From: Aquilaria yunnanensis
Taxonomy: Eukaryota > Streptophyta > Magnoliopsida > Malvales > Thymelaeaceae
Length of the DNA: 64,000 bases
Direction: 5' to 3'
Assembly (NCBI GenBank): GCA_039654915.1
Contig: CM077597.1
Span: forward strand, 38,910,001-38,974,000
Position 1 is the stretch's first letter. Every line of letters starts with the position of its first letter. The notes under the pieces are model-generated. The model saw nothing but the letters and a program-made list of their open reading frames with translations, searched no databases and was not told the origin of the DNA. Shown here piece after piece: positions 11,488 through 23,947 of the stretch. The position numbers were made by a program, and so were the translations under genes.

Positions 11488-12899
11488 TATTGGGTTTTGG
11501 GAGCCACATAGCATAGCGGAATTTAACCGAAACCCTCCAGGATCCAAGTGAAACGGGGTAAACCGGGTGTTCAAAAATTTTCATACCTAATTTTTTATTG
11601 ATATCTCTCACTCAATTGTAAAGTTGAATCACAAAACCTGAACAGTTGACATGTTCAAGCTCTCAATGGTATCCACACGAGCCACTCGGGATCACCAAGC
11701 TTCCACTATGTCCCGGCAGATGCGTTTCTCTTGCGCTCGCAGTGCTAGCTTGAGTCCTCCAAGGAATTGCAAGAGAAGAGTGCGGCTGTCGTTTTGTGAG
11801 GCTAGGGCAAGAAGCATGAATTTTTCACTAAAAGTTGTATTTATAGTGAGACTCAACTTCTAGGCATAATGGGTTTCAAAGCCCTAATCTAATTAGGCTT
11901 TAATTTCAGGCTTAATAATGCCTCAACTCTTGGACTCATTATTAATACGAAATTAAAGTGAAACTATAACCCAAATAATTAACCCATGCACTCTAATGAT
12001 CCAAATAGCTCTATGTGTGCAACCCAATAGGCTCTTACCACATTGGCAATGGTCATAAATCACATTTATGATCATAAGCAATGAGCGGTGTCTAGCAACA
12101 CATCATTGCTACCCAACTGACAACATTGTCGGTGATTTGACTAAACCTTTATGATCATCATCGATATATGCCATTGTCCCTTTGTCCAAGGTATCAAGAC
12201 TAAGAACGAGACATGGAATGTGTCATTCTCATATAGCCCAACCTTTGGTTTCTTGATTACCGAGTAGACCAACTTCAACTGATGACATTGATATCGTATA
12301 TCAACTCATCCGAGCATGGCCATGCATTTTCTAAGTCTCACTCTATCAAGGGGCCCGAAGATATCACTCCCGTTACATAGGAGGGACAAATCCTATCTTG
12401 ATCATACAAATCCCTCCGCATGATATGTGACATACCCAATGACCTCCTTCAAGTTCACTGAGTTACGAGCAACAAAGGAAAATATCAAAGTATGTGACTC
12501 ACATGTAGGGAACCTTGATGATCTTAGGTTGAAGGACTACATATACCATGATCACTATGAGAATCACTTATGACACTCATATAACGATCCATGTACTGTT
12601 CTCATGGTGGGTCAGTCCAGTACACAAGTTCTCCAACTTGTACCCATATGTAGACTACATATCTCATATTAGTCTCCACATATGCTAGTCATTATGTATT
12701 ATTACACCCCGCTCCACAATAATACTAGACTAGGGATGTTTGAGAATATCATTATTCTAAGGTTGCAATTATGTTTATTACGTTACGCATAAACAAAACC
12801 ACAAACATAATTGCTGGATTAATGCCTTAATAAAATATCATGACTCAATGTGCGAAAATACAATCATCTCATGATTGGCTTTTGGGCACAACACTAACA
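11488..12899 (-). mobile_element. Solo LTR S1 (1412 bp), TSD ATAAC
   Basis: This copy of the S family begins TATTGGGTTTTGGG and ends GGGCACAACACTAACA in plus orientation; it lies reversed relative to its TATA box. The 5-bp duplication ATAAC is at 11483-11487 and 12900-12904. There is no internal region, primer site or polypurine tract, so I call it a solo LTR. The first G of the terminal TG is mutated. Its superfamily is unknown; copia is possible. Confidence 0.88.
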
Positions 12900-12910
12900 A
12901 TAACCAGTAG

Positions 12911-13489
12911 AGCATAGCTCTCTTCTTTTCTTTCCTTTTTTTTCTTGTACTTTGTACTTCATCTGTGGAACTTAATGGAACTTTTCCCCTTTTTTTTTGC
13001 TCAAAATTTTGAGTAAGTCGATGATGGGTACGACTTCGGGCATTGTTTCAATCTTCAGCGTTTAACCATCTTTGGCAATGAGCTCCTTCTGTGGTGTATT
13101 ATCCTTAAAAGATACTATTAAGGATTCACAACCTTAGTCTCTCCAAAGGCAACACCCAGTTATCCTCAGTGAGTAATGGATATCATCCTAAGTGGAAACA
13201 ACCATATTTGGTTAGCCACATTTAGGATCAACCATCTTTGGCCAACCATCTTCGGCAAACTTGCTTTAAAAAATAGTTAAGTACCTTCGGGATCAACTAT
13301 GTTCAGTCGACCACCTTCAGTAAAACTTGCTTTGTGCAGATATAGTTAAGTACCTTCTAGGAGCAAGCATATTTGGTCGACCACCTTTGGTAAAACTTGT
13401 ACAATACTACTCATGCACCTTTGGAAGCAACCACATTCGGTTCACCTCCTTCGGGGCGTACTCTACACAATTTTTCACCTGAAATTTTT
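12911..13489. repeat. Tat-3 spacer between antisense gene and pol, with a 65-70 bp tandem repeat
   Basis: The spacer is non-coding. Three units start ACCAYCTTYNG at 13245, 13310 and 13380 (65, 70 and 64 bp), with a partial unit at 13444. They share AAACTTGC and AGTTAAGTACCTTC blocks. The array sits at the same structural place as the 88-bp array of Tat-1 but the unit is unrelated by eye. Confidence 0.7.
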
Positions 13490-15042
13490 CTAAGTGTAGA
13501 ATTTTTTGAAAGATTCAGAATGCCATGTGTTTTTCAATTCTTCTCTTTCAGTATTCTTGACCTTATAGACTCCTAGCCGAACTTGCTCGAGGACCAAACA
13601 AGGTCCTTCCCAATTTGCCCGAACTATGCGATGAGGTGGTCTTCGCGGTTCAAGTTCAGCCTTTTGGAGCACCAGTCTCCTTTCTTGATCCCTTTATGCT
13701 TGACATGTAAGTTGGTAGAAATGGCTACCCTCTATTGAAAAGCTTTTCTTCTGAGTTCGGCCATCCCTCTATGTTCGTCAATCATATCTAACTTGGTCCT
13801 TAAACCGAGGTTGTTCCCTTCTTTGTTGAACACCTGTATTCTAATAGATGGTTGCATGACCTCAATAGGGTTAATGGCCTCAGTGCCAAAGAGGAGTAAG
13901 AAAGGTGCCTCACTCATGGCCCTTTTGGGAGTTGTTCGATAACTCCCCAGAATGCTCGGGAGTTTTCCCAGCCATTCCCCCTTTGCCTCTTTCAACCTCT
14001 TTTTCAGACCATCTTTTGCAGTCCTATTAAACACTTCAACCTGTCCATTGCTTTGAGGATGGGAAATTGGGGCGAAGTGCAATTTTATCCTGAGGTTGGT
14101 AGTGAATTCCTGAAATCCCTTATTAGTGAATTGGGAACCATTATCCGCTACTATCACCCTTGGCATGCCGAATCTACATACGATGTTCTTCCAGGCAAAT
14201 CTCTGTATGTCCTTTACCAAAATTGCTGCCAAAGCCTCTACCTTGATCAACTTAGTGAAACAATCCATTGCAACTACACAGAACTTCACTCCTCCTGAAG
14301 CCACTAGGAGAGGCTCAATGAGGTCAACACCCCAAACAGCGAAGGGGCAAGGATAGTTTGCCGAAGTTATCACTTCTAAGGGTACTCTCTGAATGGGTGC
14401 GTGTCTCTAGCACTTGTCGCATTTCTGGACAAACTACCTCGCATCCTTCCTTATAGTAGGCCAAAAATATCCTTGTCAAAGTAGTACTCCAGCAAAGGCG
14501 TCAGTCCCGATGTAAAAGCCACAGGCCCCCTCATGGACTTCTTTGAGGACTCTCTCACTATCCTCCTTGCCGATACACCTTTACAGCAGATTTGCATACC
14601 CTTGTCGGTACAATTCTTCCCCGATCAATAAGTATCTATGCGAGTGCTTTCACACTTTCACAGCTTCAAGAGGGTCTTTGGGAATTTCAGAACTTGTGAG
14701 ATATTTCGTGATAGGATCCTTCCATCCTCTCCCCGAGGTTTCTACGGACATTATTGCTATGCTCAATTGATCCAGTACTTCGGTGGAGTCATTTAATTTG
14801 GCTGAAGTATCTGCTTACATATTATCTCATTGGGGTATGTTTTCTATCTGCACTTTGTCAAATTCTTGGATAAGCCTTCTTACGAGATCATGGTACTTTG
14901 CCAAGTTTAGGTATTTTGCCCTGTAGTCCCCCACCATCTGTCGGAACACAAGCTGAGAATTGCTGTGGGCCTTCAAATTTTTCACGCCAACTCTTTTTAC
15001 CAATCATAAGCCTGCTATGAGGACTTCACATTCGGCCATGTT
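13490..15042 (-). pseudogene. Tat-3 pol: integrase and the 3' part of the second RNase H
   Basis: Reading downward from 15042, the RNase H part (ECEVLIAGL, VGVKNLKAHS) is followed by a linker and then integrase. The zinc-binding stretch near 14374-14470 has in-frame stops. The core is open from 14373 to 13732, with all three catalytic residues present (GVDLI, ADNGSQF, NGQVEV). The C-terminal part (13672-13490) ends KNTWHSESFKKFYT. Integrase and C-terminal part are separated by a stop near 13732 and a frame change. The other half of the gene is at 17523-18149, beyond solo LTR M1. Confidence 0.85.
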
Positions 15043-17522
15043 TGTTACCACCTCACAAAATGGGAGAATTACAAGTGTCATAATGGCTAAAAACCATTAT
15101 ATTGTGTAATTCTCACCATAGTGATTGAAGTGTGGGGGGTAAAAGGCATGATCAACACCTCTTTAAAAGTGTTGCAAGTTGGTAACTTGGTCCCCAAGAA
15201 AAGCCTTAAGGATTGCTTGTTTGTCAAGCAACCTATGGACATTTTTGTAAGGTTTTGGAAATTCAGGTACTCAATTGCAAAACTCTCAAGAAAGAGACTT
15301 GGAGAGTTATGGGAAGGATATGAATGGTATGAAAGTACTATTGGAGGACCAAATTACTCATGGAAGACAAGTTTGGACAAAGGAAACACTAAAGGCATTA
15401 AGGATCTAAATGTCCTAGTGTAAACCTTAAGGTGTTCAAGCTTTTGACTTAAGTCTAAGGGTGGAATTGTGGGGTTATCCCACCATGGGGGAGGCAGCCA
15501 AGACTTGATAATTAGTCAAAAATGTTGGGCACATGTGTGCCAATGAATTTAAGACAAAGAAATCATAACTAGTGAGAAGCAAAATGACATAAAGTAAGGT
15601 TAAGCTTGTTAAGTATGTTTCAGTGCCCATAAGCTTATCTAAGGCCATTTAAGCGGCCAAATCACTTATCCTTCTCTCATTTTCATCCTCCCCCAGCCAA
15701 AGCACACAGCCATACTTCCTCCAGACCCACCACACCTTCAAACTTGCAATTGATTGAAATTGAAGGCAAAAGGAAGCAATTGGAAGCAAAGTAGAGCTAT
15801 TTCTTGCATACTTCCAGGATCAAACTTGATTTTCAGCCTACCCACTTTGGTAAGGGTTCTCTTTCTCTCATGGGTTGTTTTCTGTATTTTCAAACATCCA
15901 TGGAGCTATAGCTAACCTTGGAAGAGAGCCATGAGCTTGATGAACCAAGCTTATTGAGGGGGCTGCACTTATTGAAGGTTTTGTGACCTATTGTCAAGTG
16001 CACAAAGATGGCAGTGAAATGAGGGTTTCTAGAGCCCAAAGTTAGTACTAACTAGTGTTAAAATACTCCTAAGACCAAGCATTAGCTTCAGGAGGGCTGC
16101 CATCATAATTTGGTTAAGTTTATTATGTGTTTTATGGAGTAACCTATGGTATATGTTGCTGCCACATTTCATACGTTTGTTGTTTGTGTTTGGCTGCTGC
16201 ATTTGATTGCTATATCTTGTATATATGCATTGTGGTTTTGTGTTTTAGTGTCTTTGGATGCATGTTTTAATGATGGTTACATTGCCTATTGAATCCAAGT
16301 GCTACCCTTACTAAGTTTCTCAATGAAACTTACTCCCCTCAATTCTGTCATTTCAGGTCCAGCAGAAAGATCACGTTCAAACTAACCTTTGTGGTTTGAT
16401 TTTTTATCTGAAATTTCAGATATATGAACTTCCATATGTCTACTTGTGATCTGGAAATTTTGGTGATTTTAGGAGCACATTTGGTATTTTTAATGGTGGT
16501 ACTTACTGTGTTGTGCAGCAGCTGTCCAGCATCCTGATTTTGGAGTCCATTATGTCTCAGGATCTCCTATAACCTATGGTGTATATTTAGCTAAGTTAAG
16601 ACCATATTGTAGTGCATGTATGAATGTACATGTAGTTTGTGTAAATGAGACAAGTATGTGAACATTTGAGTAATGTTTTGGCTATGTAAGTGATGTGGTG
16701 CAAAGCTGCCTAAGTGTGAATGATGGGCTGCTTACTTGTAAATTCTGTTTTGGCCACATAAAGTTATTAAAAGAAATGGAATTTAATTCCTATGTGTAAT
16801 GGACATATATGGGATAGCCTTGGAGAGCTTTCCCCTTGTCAATGAAGTGTTTGCATGGTTTGGAAAAATTGTATGGGCAAAATGGTCCAAAAGTTGCCAG
16901 AATTTCGACTCTTGACCTAAAGTTTAACTTCTCCCTATGTACAATGACTCTTAGAATGAAATTTTTACCACACCTAGAGGACATCTAGAGGGTTAACTGG
17001 GATTTTGAATTTCTGGATTTAGAGCCCTGTAGCCAAAGATATGACATTGCAAAGTTGGTAGAGTTACTGTTCATTTGGTCTGAATTTTGTAACCAACTTT
17101 AAAAATCCATAACTCCATAGGTGGGCTATTCATGTAAAACAGAATTCCTTGGTTTGCTCTAAGTCTCTAATTGATAATGGAGCAAAGAAAACAGGGGGGT
17201 ATGTGGCTAGAATGATATAGTTTATTAGTGGAAGTTACAGGTGCAGTAGCTGGTCACTAGAACTTAACAAGATTGCCTAAGGTGTGGAAGCCAAAACTAA
17301 GACTTGTGCTAGTGTTTTCCTTCTTAGCTTCCATAGTGTGCATAAATGTAAATATGTGTGTTATGGTTAGACCAATATGCATGTATTTACATAGTGCTCA
17401 AGTGGGTCAGTTGAGTATGCACACTAGGGGTGTTGTTCTGATGATCTACAGGACACACCAAACCTGAGAGTTTAAATGCACAGTTTTGGCACCATAACTG
17501 AACTACCCTAGAGTGGGTAACA
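15043..17522 (+). mobile_element. Solo LTR M1 (2480 bp), TSD ATGTT
   Basis: It starts TGTTACCAC and ends GTGGGTAACA, with a 7-bp inverted terminus (TGTTACC and GGTAACA). The duplication ATGTT is at 15038-15042 and 17523-17527. It interrupts the second RNase H domain of Tat-3. There is no coding region. A second copy (M2, 21897-23664) has the same ends but lacks about 730 bp in the middle. The plus orientation is assumed; no strong TATA decides it. Confidence 0.9.
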
Positions 17523-18149
17523 ATGTTATTGGTGACACTGAAACTGAGATTGATGCCATTTGAAGCTTCCATACCTTCGGGTCCCCACAAAATTACTCTT
17601 GCTCCTTGATGTTTAAAATCAGAGGTGCCAATGATGAAGAGTGTCCACTCAGGTTCATCAGTTCTAGGGTCCTCTGGAGTACCTTTGGTTCATGGTACTT
17701 CAGCGATGAAATCCACCAATGCTTGGGCCTTTATTGCCCTTCTTGGCTCATAGGTGATATCGTATTCACTGAGCTCGATGCACCACTTTGATAATATTCC
17801 AGAGTAGTCTACCCTCCTCATGACATCCCTAAAAGGTAAGTTACTTCAAACAGTGATGGGATGTCATTAGAAATAAGGCCGCGGCCCCCTACTTGCCAAC
17901 ACTATGGCATAGATGGCCTTTTGCAAAATAGGGTACCTAACTTCGGCATCGTGTAGGGACTTGCTCACACAATATACTGGCCACTGCTTGCCTCTATCTT
18001 TCCTTACAAGTACCAAACTTACTGGCTTTTTAGTGATAGCGAGGTAGAGGATGAGAGGTTCTCCTTCCAACGGCTGCTGAAGTGTCGGCAAACAGGTTAA
18101 GTAGCTCTTGAGTTCATCCCAAGCTTTTTGCCAAATTTTGTTCTAGGGG
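17523..18149 (-). pseudogene. Tat-3 pol: first RNase H and start of the second RNase H
   Basis: The open stretch 18091-17867 encodes the RT-linked RNase H (LILYLAITKKPVS, then VYCVSKSLHDAEVRYP). The second RNase H follows toward 17523 (PEGMEASNGINLSF, SVTNNI) and continues at 15042. The 5' side of pol (gag, protease, RT) is missing: the element stops near 18149 against the Chr-A LTR. Confidence 0.78.
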
Positions 18150-20207
18150 TGTTGTTAGGACCATCCCTCAGTGCTTGGCCCAGCCAAAAAAATATAAGAA
18201 AAATGTGATAAAGACATGAAGGACCCAAGTGAAAATGTGGATAGTGGTGTATATGTACAACTGAGAACTATCGGGTCCAAATTGCACATGAAAGATGGTC
18301 TAAGTGCTCATGGTGGAAAACAAAGTTTAAAGGCCATTTTGAATGTTCTTTCTGGTGCTAATCATGGCACTAATAGTTATGGAAGGACTATAGTGAGCCA
18401 TGCAACTAATGGAAGTACTAAGGCTTGAATTAGCCCACTTTTAATGCCATTTGGCACTAACCCGCAATGCATGACTCCACTTAAGCTGAAAGCCATTAGT
18501 TTGGTCAAAACTCTAATTTGCAAGTCAAGGAAGTGTTCTTCATGTTCTTGGGTGGAAGGTTTCGGGTTCACATCAAATTGTTGGTGATTGATGCTTAAAT
18601 TGAAGAATCAAGCTTGGAATTGGTTGTTTTAGCACTAGGTGACCTTGGACTTGAAGTTTCAAGCTTGGTCTTGGACATTCAAGTGTTAACTGAGAGCTCT
18701 AGCTTGTGTTTCAATAAGGTTTCACAAATTCTACTTGATTTCGGTATTAATTCCATGTTCAAGTAGATTGATGGCATCTAAGTGATAGTATATTGAGCTA
18801 TATGATCTTAGTTTGCTAGATGGGGCATATGGAAGCCTTCAGGTTTATATGGACTTGATTAGCTAATCAATAATGGCAAGTACTAAAGTTCTTGGTAAAT
18901 AGGCCAACTTATCTTTGAACTTAGAGCTCTAGTGGATTAGAGATTGAATGGCAAACCTTGGAGTGCAAGGATTGTGTTTGTACTTGGTAGTGATTTTGGC
19001 TGAGAAGGGCATTGTGGTGTGTGTGTGTGTGTGTTGTGTGCTTTGTTTAATTGGATGTGCTTGCTAACCATTTGTAGTTAGTGTTATCATGTATATATGT
19101 GTCTTGGCTAGCATGTGTATATGTTATTATGCTTGTATTTTGGTGTTTTTCTTGTTTTTCTTGCAGGTTAAGTAAAGCTAGTCGAGGTTAACCTTTCGGG
19201 CTTAACTAAATAAACTCTTTGGAGTTGTAGTGAACTTTACTGAGTTATATGCTCATGCCCCTTACTGATTGTGTTTCAGGAAAAGGATTAGAGCTTCAGT
19301 GATTGTGATTGTGTTGCTTGTGTTCTAAGTTAGTGCACTTTTGTCCAGCTATGTGCCAAAATTGAGAGCTTGGCTTGTTAAAGTACAATGTGCAAGTCTT
19401 ATGTGTATTGCTCAAACTTATGTGTTTGAGGTTTACAAGCTTTGAGTAGAATTGTGGGACAAGTCTAGGAGGAGCTGTGGATGTGTGTTCATGGGCACTA
19501 GTATGGTGGTTTGCTTTTATGACTATGAACTTGATCATAGGAGGTACTTCTTGGCTACTATAGGTGAACATGGTTGTAATGGATAACTTGAGCTTGCTTT
19601 TGGTTTGCAAGTACTCTTAGTATGTTGCCAAGTAGGTAGTACTTGTATGTAGGCTACTTTTTTGTATATTTAGCCTCGGTTGGACCATGGTTTTGTATAT
19701 ATACTATGGATGGATGGAATGCAAAGTTATGTTTGTTTATATATGCCTTGAAACTGCCCTTTTGAGTTAAACCTCCTATGTTCTTTGTTTGACCGAATGT
19801 ACATGGAAATGAAAAGTTTGATTTCAAAACTTCGAATGATTTGGGCTTCTTGGTTGCCATGCATTGAATAGGACACTTGAAGAACACACACCATAGACAC
19901 TTAAAGATAAACATGTAATGCCTTCCCTTGTGTTGCATGTTATTGTTAATGCCTTGCCTTGTGTTGCAAGTAACTTATGGGCCTTGCCTTATGCTACAAG
20001 TAAAGCATACAGAACTACTCAATAAGCCTCCTAGGGACCTCCCAAGGCTTAACCTTATGAAAATAAGACTTAAGCTACCAAATTGAAAGTTGGGCGAAAC
20101 TAAAGTCTACTCATAACACTTAAAAGTGCATGTGTTTAATAACTTTCATGGCAGTATGGTGAGTGGTACTGTGAGTGCACAGGCTGCGCCATTTGTGGGG
20201 TGTGATA
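18150..20207 (+). mobile_element. 5' LTR of chromovirus Chr-A (about 2.06 kb)
   Basis: The left end is set at TGTTGTTAGGACC (18150; TGTTAGGACC at 18153 is an alternative) where Tat-3 homology stops. The right end is GGGGTGTGATA near 20207, apparently a mutated CA terminus, ten bases before a primer site. There are no genes in it; it holds a TG dinucleotide run (19016-19037). The exact ends are uncertain because the 3' LTR is not in the window. Confidence 0.65.
19016..19037. repeat. TG microsatellite
   Basis: This is an almost pure run of about ten TG units inside the Chr-A LTR. Confidence 0.85.
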
Positions 20208-20216
20208 GGCTTTGTT

Positions 20217-20228
20217 TGGTATCAGAGC
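20217..20228 (+). other. Primer-binding site of Chr-A (iMet type)
   Basis: TGGTATCAGAGC is complementary to the 3' end of plant initiator tRNA-Met. It marks the start of the internal region. Confidence 0.85.
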
Positions 20229-20760
20229 TTAAGGTTAACAGCTTTTGATTAAGTAAAGTGTTTAGCCTACACTTGTTCCCACATAGGTTTATATAAGACT
20301 TGTAGTTATTGACCATATGTGAATAGCTACATTTTAAGTGCAAGATGAGAACCTGAGGCAGGGAAAGAGAATCCCTTGCACAAGAAAAGAACAAGGAAGT
20401 CCATCCTAAAGATGGAATACATTCAGGGGAGCCTGAAAGGCGGGCAGAGGCCATTGAGCCTAATTTGGCTGAAGAGCCAAATGCCAGGTTATATGTACCT
20501 GGACCAAGTAGAGGTAGGTAGGATAGAATGGAGCAGATGATGGACACACTGCAAGGTACTGTGGCATAGCTTGTGGTGGGAATGCAAGCCTTGGAAAAAG
20601 GCCAAGCCCAGCCACAGAAGAGCCCAGAGTAAATAGGAGCTGGAGAAAACCTTTAGACTGAAGGTAGGGGAGGAAGAAGGCCTGGCAAAGAGCCAGTAAA
20701 CTATGATCAATCAAGCAAAAATGGAGGGAACCAAGAGAAAGAAGATGGTGATGAAGAAAG
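20229..20760 (+). pseudogene. Chr-A leader and gag N-terminus
   Basis: A leader of about 115 bp is followed by ATG 20345 and a polar N-terminal gag stretch (REPERRAEAIEPNLAEEP, VPGPSRGR, MEQMMDTLQG) with stops at several codons. The reading is broken at 20761 by S2 and resumes at 23948. A capsid precursor is the likely product; it is not functional. Confidence 0.65.
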
Positions 20761-21896
20761 TGTTAATGTTATGCCTAAAAGCCAATAATGAGATGATTGT
20801 ATTTTTTGCACATTGAGTCATGATATTGTATTAAGGCATTAATCCAGCAATTATGTTTGTTGTTTCGTTTCTGCGTAACGTAATAAACATAATTGTAAGC
20901 CTAGAATAATGATATTCTTAAATGTCCCCAGTCTAGTATTATTGTGGAGCGGGTTTCAATGCTACATAACGACTAGCATATGTGGAGACTAATATGAGAT
21001 ATGTAGTCTATATATGGGTGCAAGTTGGAGAAATTGTTATTGGACCGACCCACCCTGAGAATACTACATGGATCGTTATATGAGTGTCATAAGTGATTCT
21101 CATAGTGATCATGGTATATGCAGTCCTTCGACCTAAGATGATCAAGATTCCCTACATGTGAGTCACATACTTTGATACTTCCCTTTGTTGCTTGTGACTG
21201 AGTGAACTTGAAGAAGGTCATTGGGTATGTCACATATCATGCGGAGGGATTTGCATGATCAAGATGGGATTTGTCCTTCCTATGTAACTGGAGTGATATC
21301 TTCAGGCCCCTTGATAGAGTAAGACTTAGAAAGATACATGGTCATGCTCAGATGAGTTGATATATGATATTAATGTCATCAGTTTAAGTTGGTTTACTCG
21401 GTAATCAAGAAACCAAAGATTGGGCTGTACGAGAGTGACACATTTCATGTCTCGTGCTTAGTCTTGATATCTTGCACAAAGGGACAATGGCATATATCGG
21501 TAATGATCATAAAGGTTTAGTCGAATCACCGACAATCTTGTCACTTGTGTATCAATGATGCGTTGCTAGATACCGCTCATTGCTTATGATCATAAATGTG
21601 ATTATGATCAATGCCAATGAGGTAAGAGCCTATTGGGTGACACACATAGAGCTATTTGGATCATTAGAGTGCAAGGGCTAATTATTTGGGCTATGGTTTC
21701 ACAATAGTTTTGTATTAATAATGAGCCTAAAAGTTGAGCCATTATTAAGCCCGAAATTGAAGCCTAAGTGGATTAGGGCTTTGAAACCCATTAGGCCTAG
21801 AAGTAGAGTCTCATTATAAATACAACTTTTAGTGCGAAATTCGTAGCTTCTTGCCCTAGCCTCCCAAAAGGACAGCCGCACTCTTCTCTTGCAATT
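20761..21896 (+). mobile_element. Solo LTR S2, left part
   Basis: It starts TGTTAATGTTATGCC. It matches the first 1.1 kb of S6, including the CACTATAAATAC-like promoter block (mutated to CATTATAAATAC). It is cut at 21896 by M2 and resumes at 23665. The flanks (GAAAG left, CAAAA right) are not a clear duplication, unlike the other S copies. Confidence 0.85.
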
Positions 21897-23664
21897 TGTT
21901 ACCACCTCATAAAATGGGAGAATTACAAGTGTCATAATGGCTTAAAACCATTATATTGTGTAATTCTCACCATAGTGTTCGAAGTGTGGGTGGTAAAAGG
22001 CATGATCAACACGTCCTTAAAAGTGTTCCAAGTTGGTAACTTGGTCCCCAAGAAAAGCCTTAAGGATTGCTTGTTTGTCAAGCAACCTATGGACTTTTTC
22101 TAAGGTTTTGGAAATTCGGGTACTCAATTGCAAAACTCTCAAGAAAGAGACTTGGAGAGTTATGGGAAGTATATAAATGGTATGAAAGTGCTATTGGAGG
22201 ACCAAATTGCTCATGGAAGACAAGTTTGGACAAAGGAAACACTAAAGGCAATAAGGACCTAAATGTCCTAGTGTAAACCTTAAGGTGTTCAAGCTTTTGA
22301 CTTAAGTCTAAGGGTGGAATTGTGGGGTTATCCCACCATGGGGGAGGCAGCCATGACTTGATAATTAGTCAAAAATGTTTGGCACATGTGTACCACTGAG
22401 TTTAAGACAAAGAAACCATAATTAGTGAGAAGGAAAATGACATAAAGCAAGGTTAAGCTTGTTAAGTGTGTTTTGGTGCCCTTAAGCTCATTGAAGACCA
22501 TTTAAGTGGCCAAATCACTTATCCCACTCTTATTTTCGTCCTCCCCCTGCCCAAGAACACATCCATACTTCCTCCATACCACCACACCTTCAAACTTGCA
22601 ATTGATTGAAATTGAAGCCAAAAGGAAGCAATTGGAAGCAAACTAGAGCTATTTCTTGCATACTTCAAGGATTAAGCTTCAAATTCGGCCTACTCACTTT
22701 GGTAAGGGTTCTCTTGCTCTCATGGGTTGTTTTATACAATTTTCAAACATCCATGGAGCTAGGGCTAAGCTTGGAAGAGAGCCATGAGCTTGATGAACCA
22801 AGCTTAGTGAGGGGAGTGCAGTTATTGAAGGTTTTGTGACCTAGTGTGAAGTGTGAATGATAGGCTGCTTACTTGTAAATTCTGTTTTGGCCACATAAAG
22901 TTTCTAGATGCAAGAGAATATAATTAATATGTGTATTTTACATGTAAGGGATAGCCTTGGAGGGCTTTCCCCTTGTGAATGAAGTGCTTGCATGGTTTGG
23001 AAAAATTGTATGGGCAAAACGGTCCAAAAGTTGCCAGAATTTTGACTATGGACCTAAAGTTTAATAGCTCCCTGTGTAGAATGAATCTTGGTATGAAATT
23101 TTGACCACACCTAAAGAACATACATAGATTAAACTGGAATTTTGAATTTATGGATTTGGATATTTGTAGCCAAAGATATGATGTTGCAAAATTGGATGAC
23201 TTACTATTCATTTGGTCAGAATTTTGTAACCAACTTAAAAAATCCATAACTTGGTCCATAGTTGGGATATTGATATAAAACAAAATTACTTGGTTTGGTA
23301 TAAGTCTGTACTTCATAATGGACCAAATAAAACAAGGGGTATGAGGCTAGAATGATACAGTTTATTAGTGGAAGTTACAGGTGCAGTAGCTGGCCACTAG
23401 AACTTAACAAGATTGCCTAATGTGTGGAAGCCAAAACTAAGACTTGTGCTAGTGTTTTCCTTCTTTGCTGCCATGGTGTGCATGAAATGTGAATATGTGT
23501 TTGATGGTTGGACCAATATGCATGTATTTACATAGTGCCCAAGAGGGTCACTTGGGTATGCACACTAAGGGTAGTGTTCTGATGGCCTACAGAACATTAC
23601 CAATCTTGGGAGTCTAAATGCACAGTTTTGGCACCATAACTGGACTACCCCAGAGTGGGTAACA
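21897..23664 (+). mobile_element. Solo LTR M2 (1768 bp), TSD CAATT
   Basis: It starts TGTTACCACC and ends GTGGGTAACA. The duplication CAATT is at 21892-21896 and 23665-23669, so M2 inserted after S2. Relative to M1 there is a deletion of about 730 bp: 22850 follows directly what is 15990 and then 16711 in M1. It has no gene. Confidence 0.9.
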
Positions 23665-23947
23665 CAATTCCTTGGAGGATGCAAGCTAGCACTACGAGCG
23701 CAAGAGAAACGCATTTTTCGGGACATAGTGGAGGCGTGGTGATCCTGAGAGGCTCGTGTGGATACCATAGAGAGCTTGAACACGTCAACTGTTCAAGTTT
23801 TGTGATTCAACTCTACAGTTGGGTGAGAGATCTCAACCGAAAATTAGGTATGAAAATTTTTGAACACCCGGTTTACCGCATTTCACTTGGATCCTGGAGG
23901 GCTTTGGTTAAATTCCATTGTGCTTATTTAGCTCCCGAAACCCGACA
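23665..23947 (+). mobile_element. Solo LTR S2, right part
   Basis: The last 280 bp of the S family (CCTTGGAGGA, GGATCCTGGAGGG, ending CCCGACA; the consensus ends CCCAACA). Together with 20761-21896 this gives about 1.41 kb, the usual S length. Confidence 0.85.

Noticed and set aside
15121..15423. 100-codon frame at the start of M1, partly repeated in M2 (22067-22276)
   Set aside because: It is in an LTR with terminal inverted ends and a target duplication, the M2 frame is shifted and shorter, and there is no domain. Shared only by descent.
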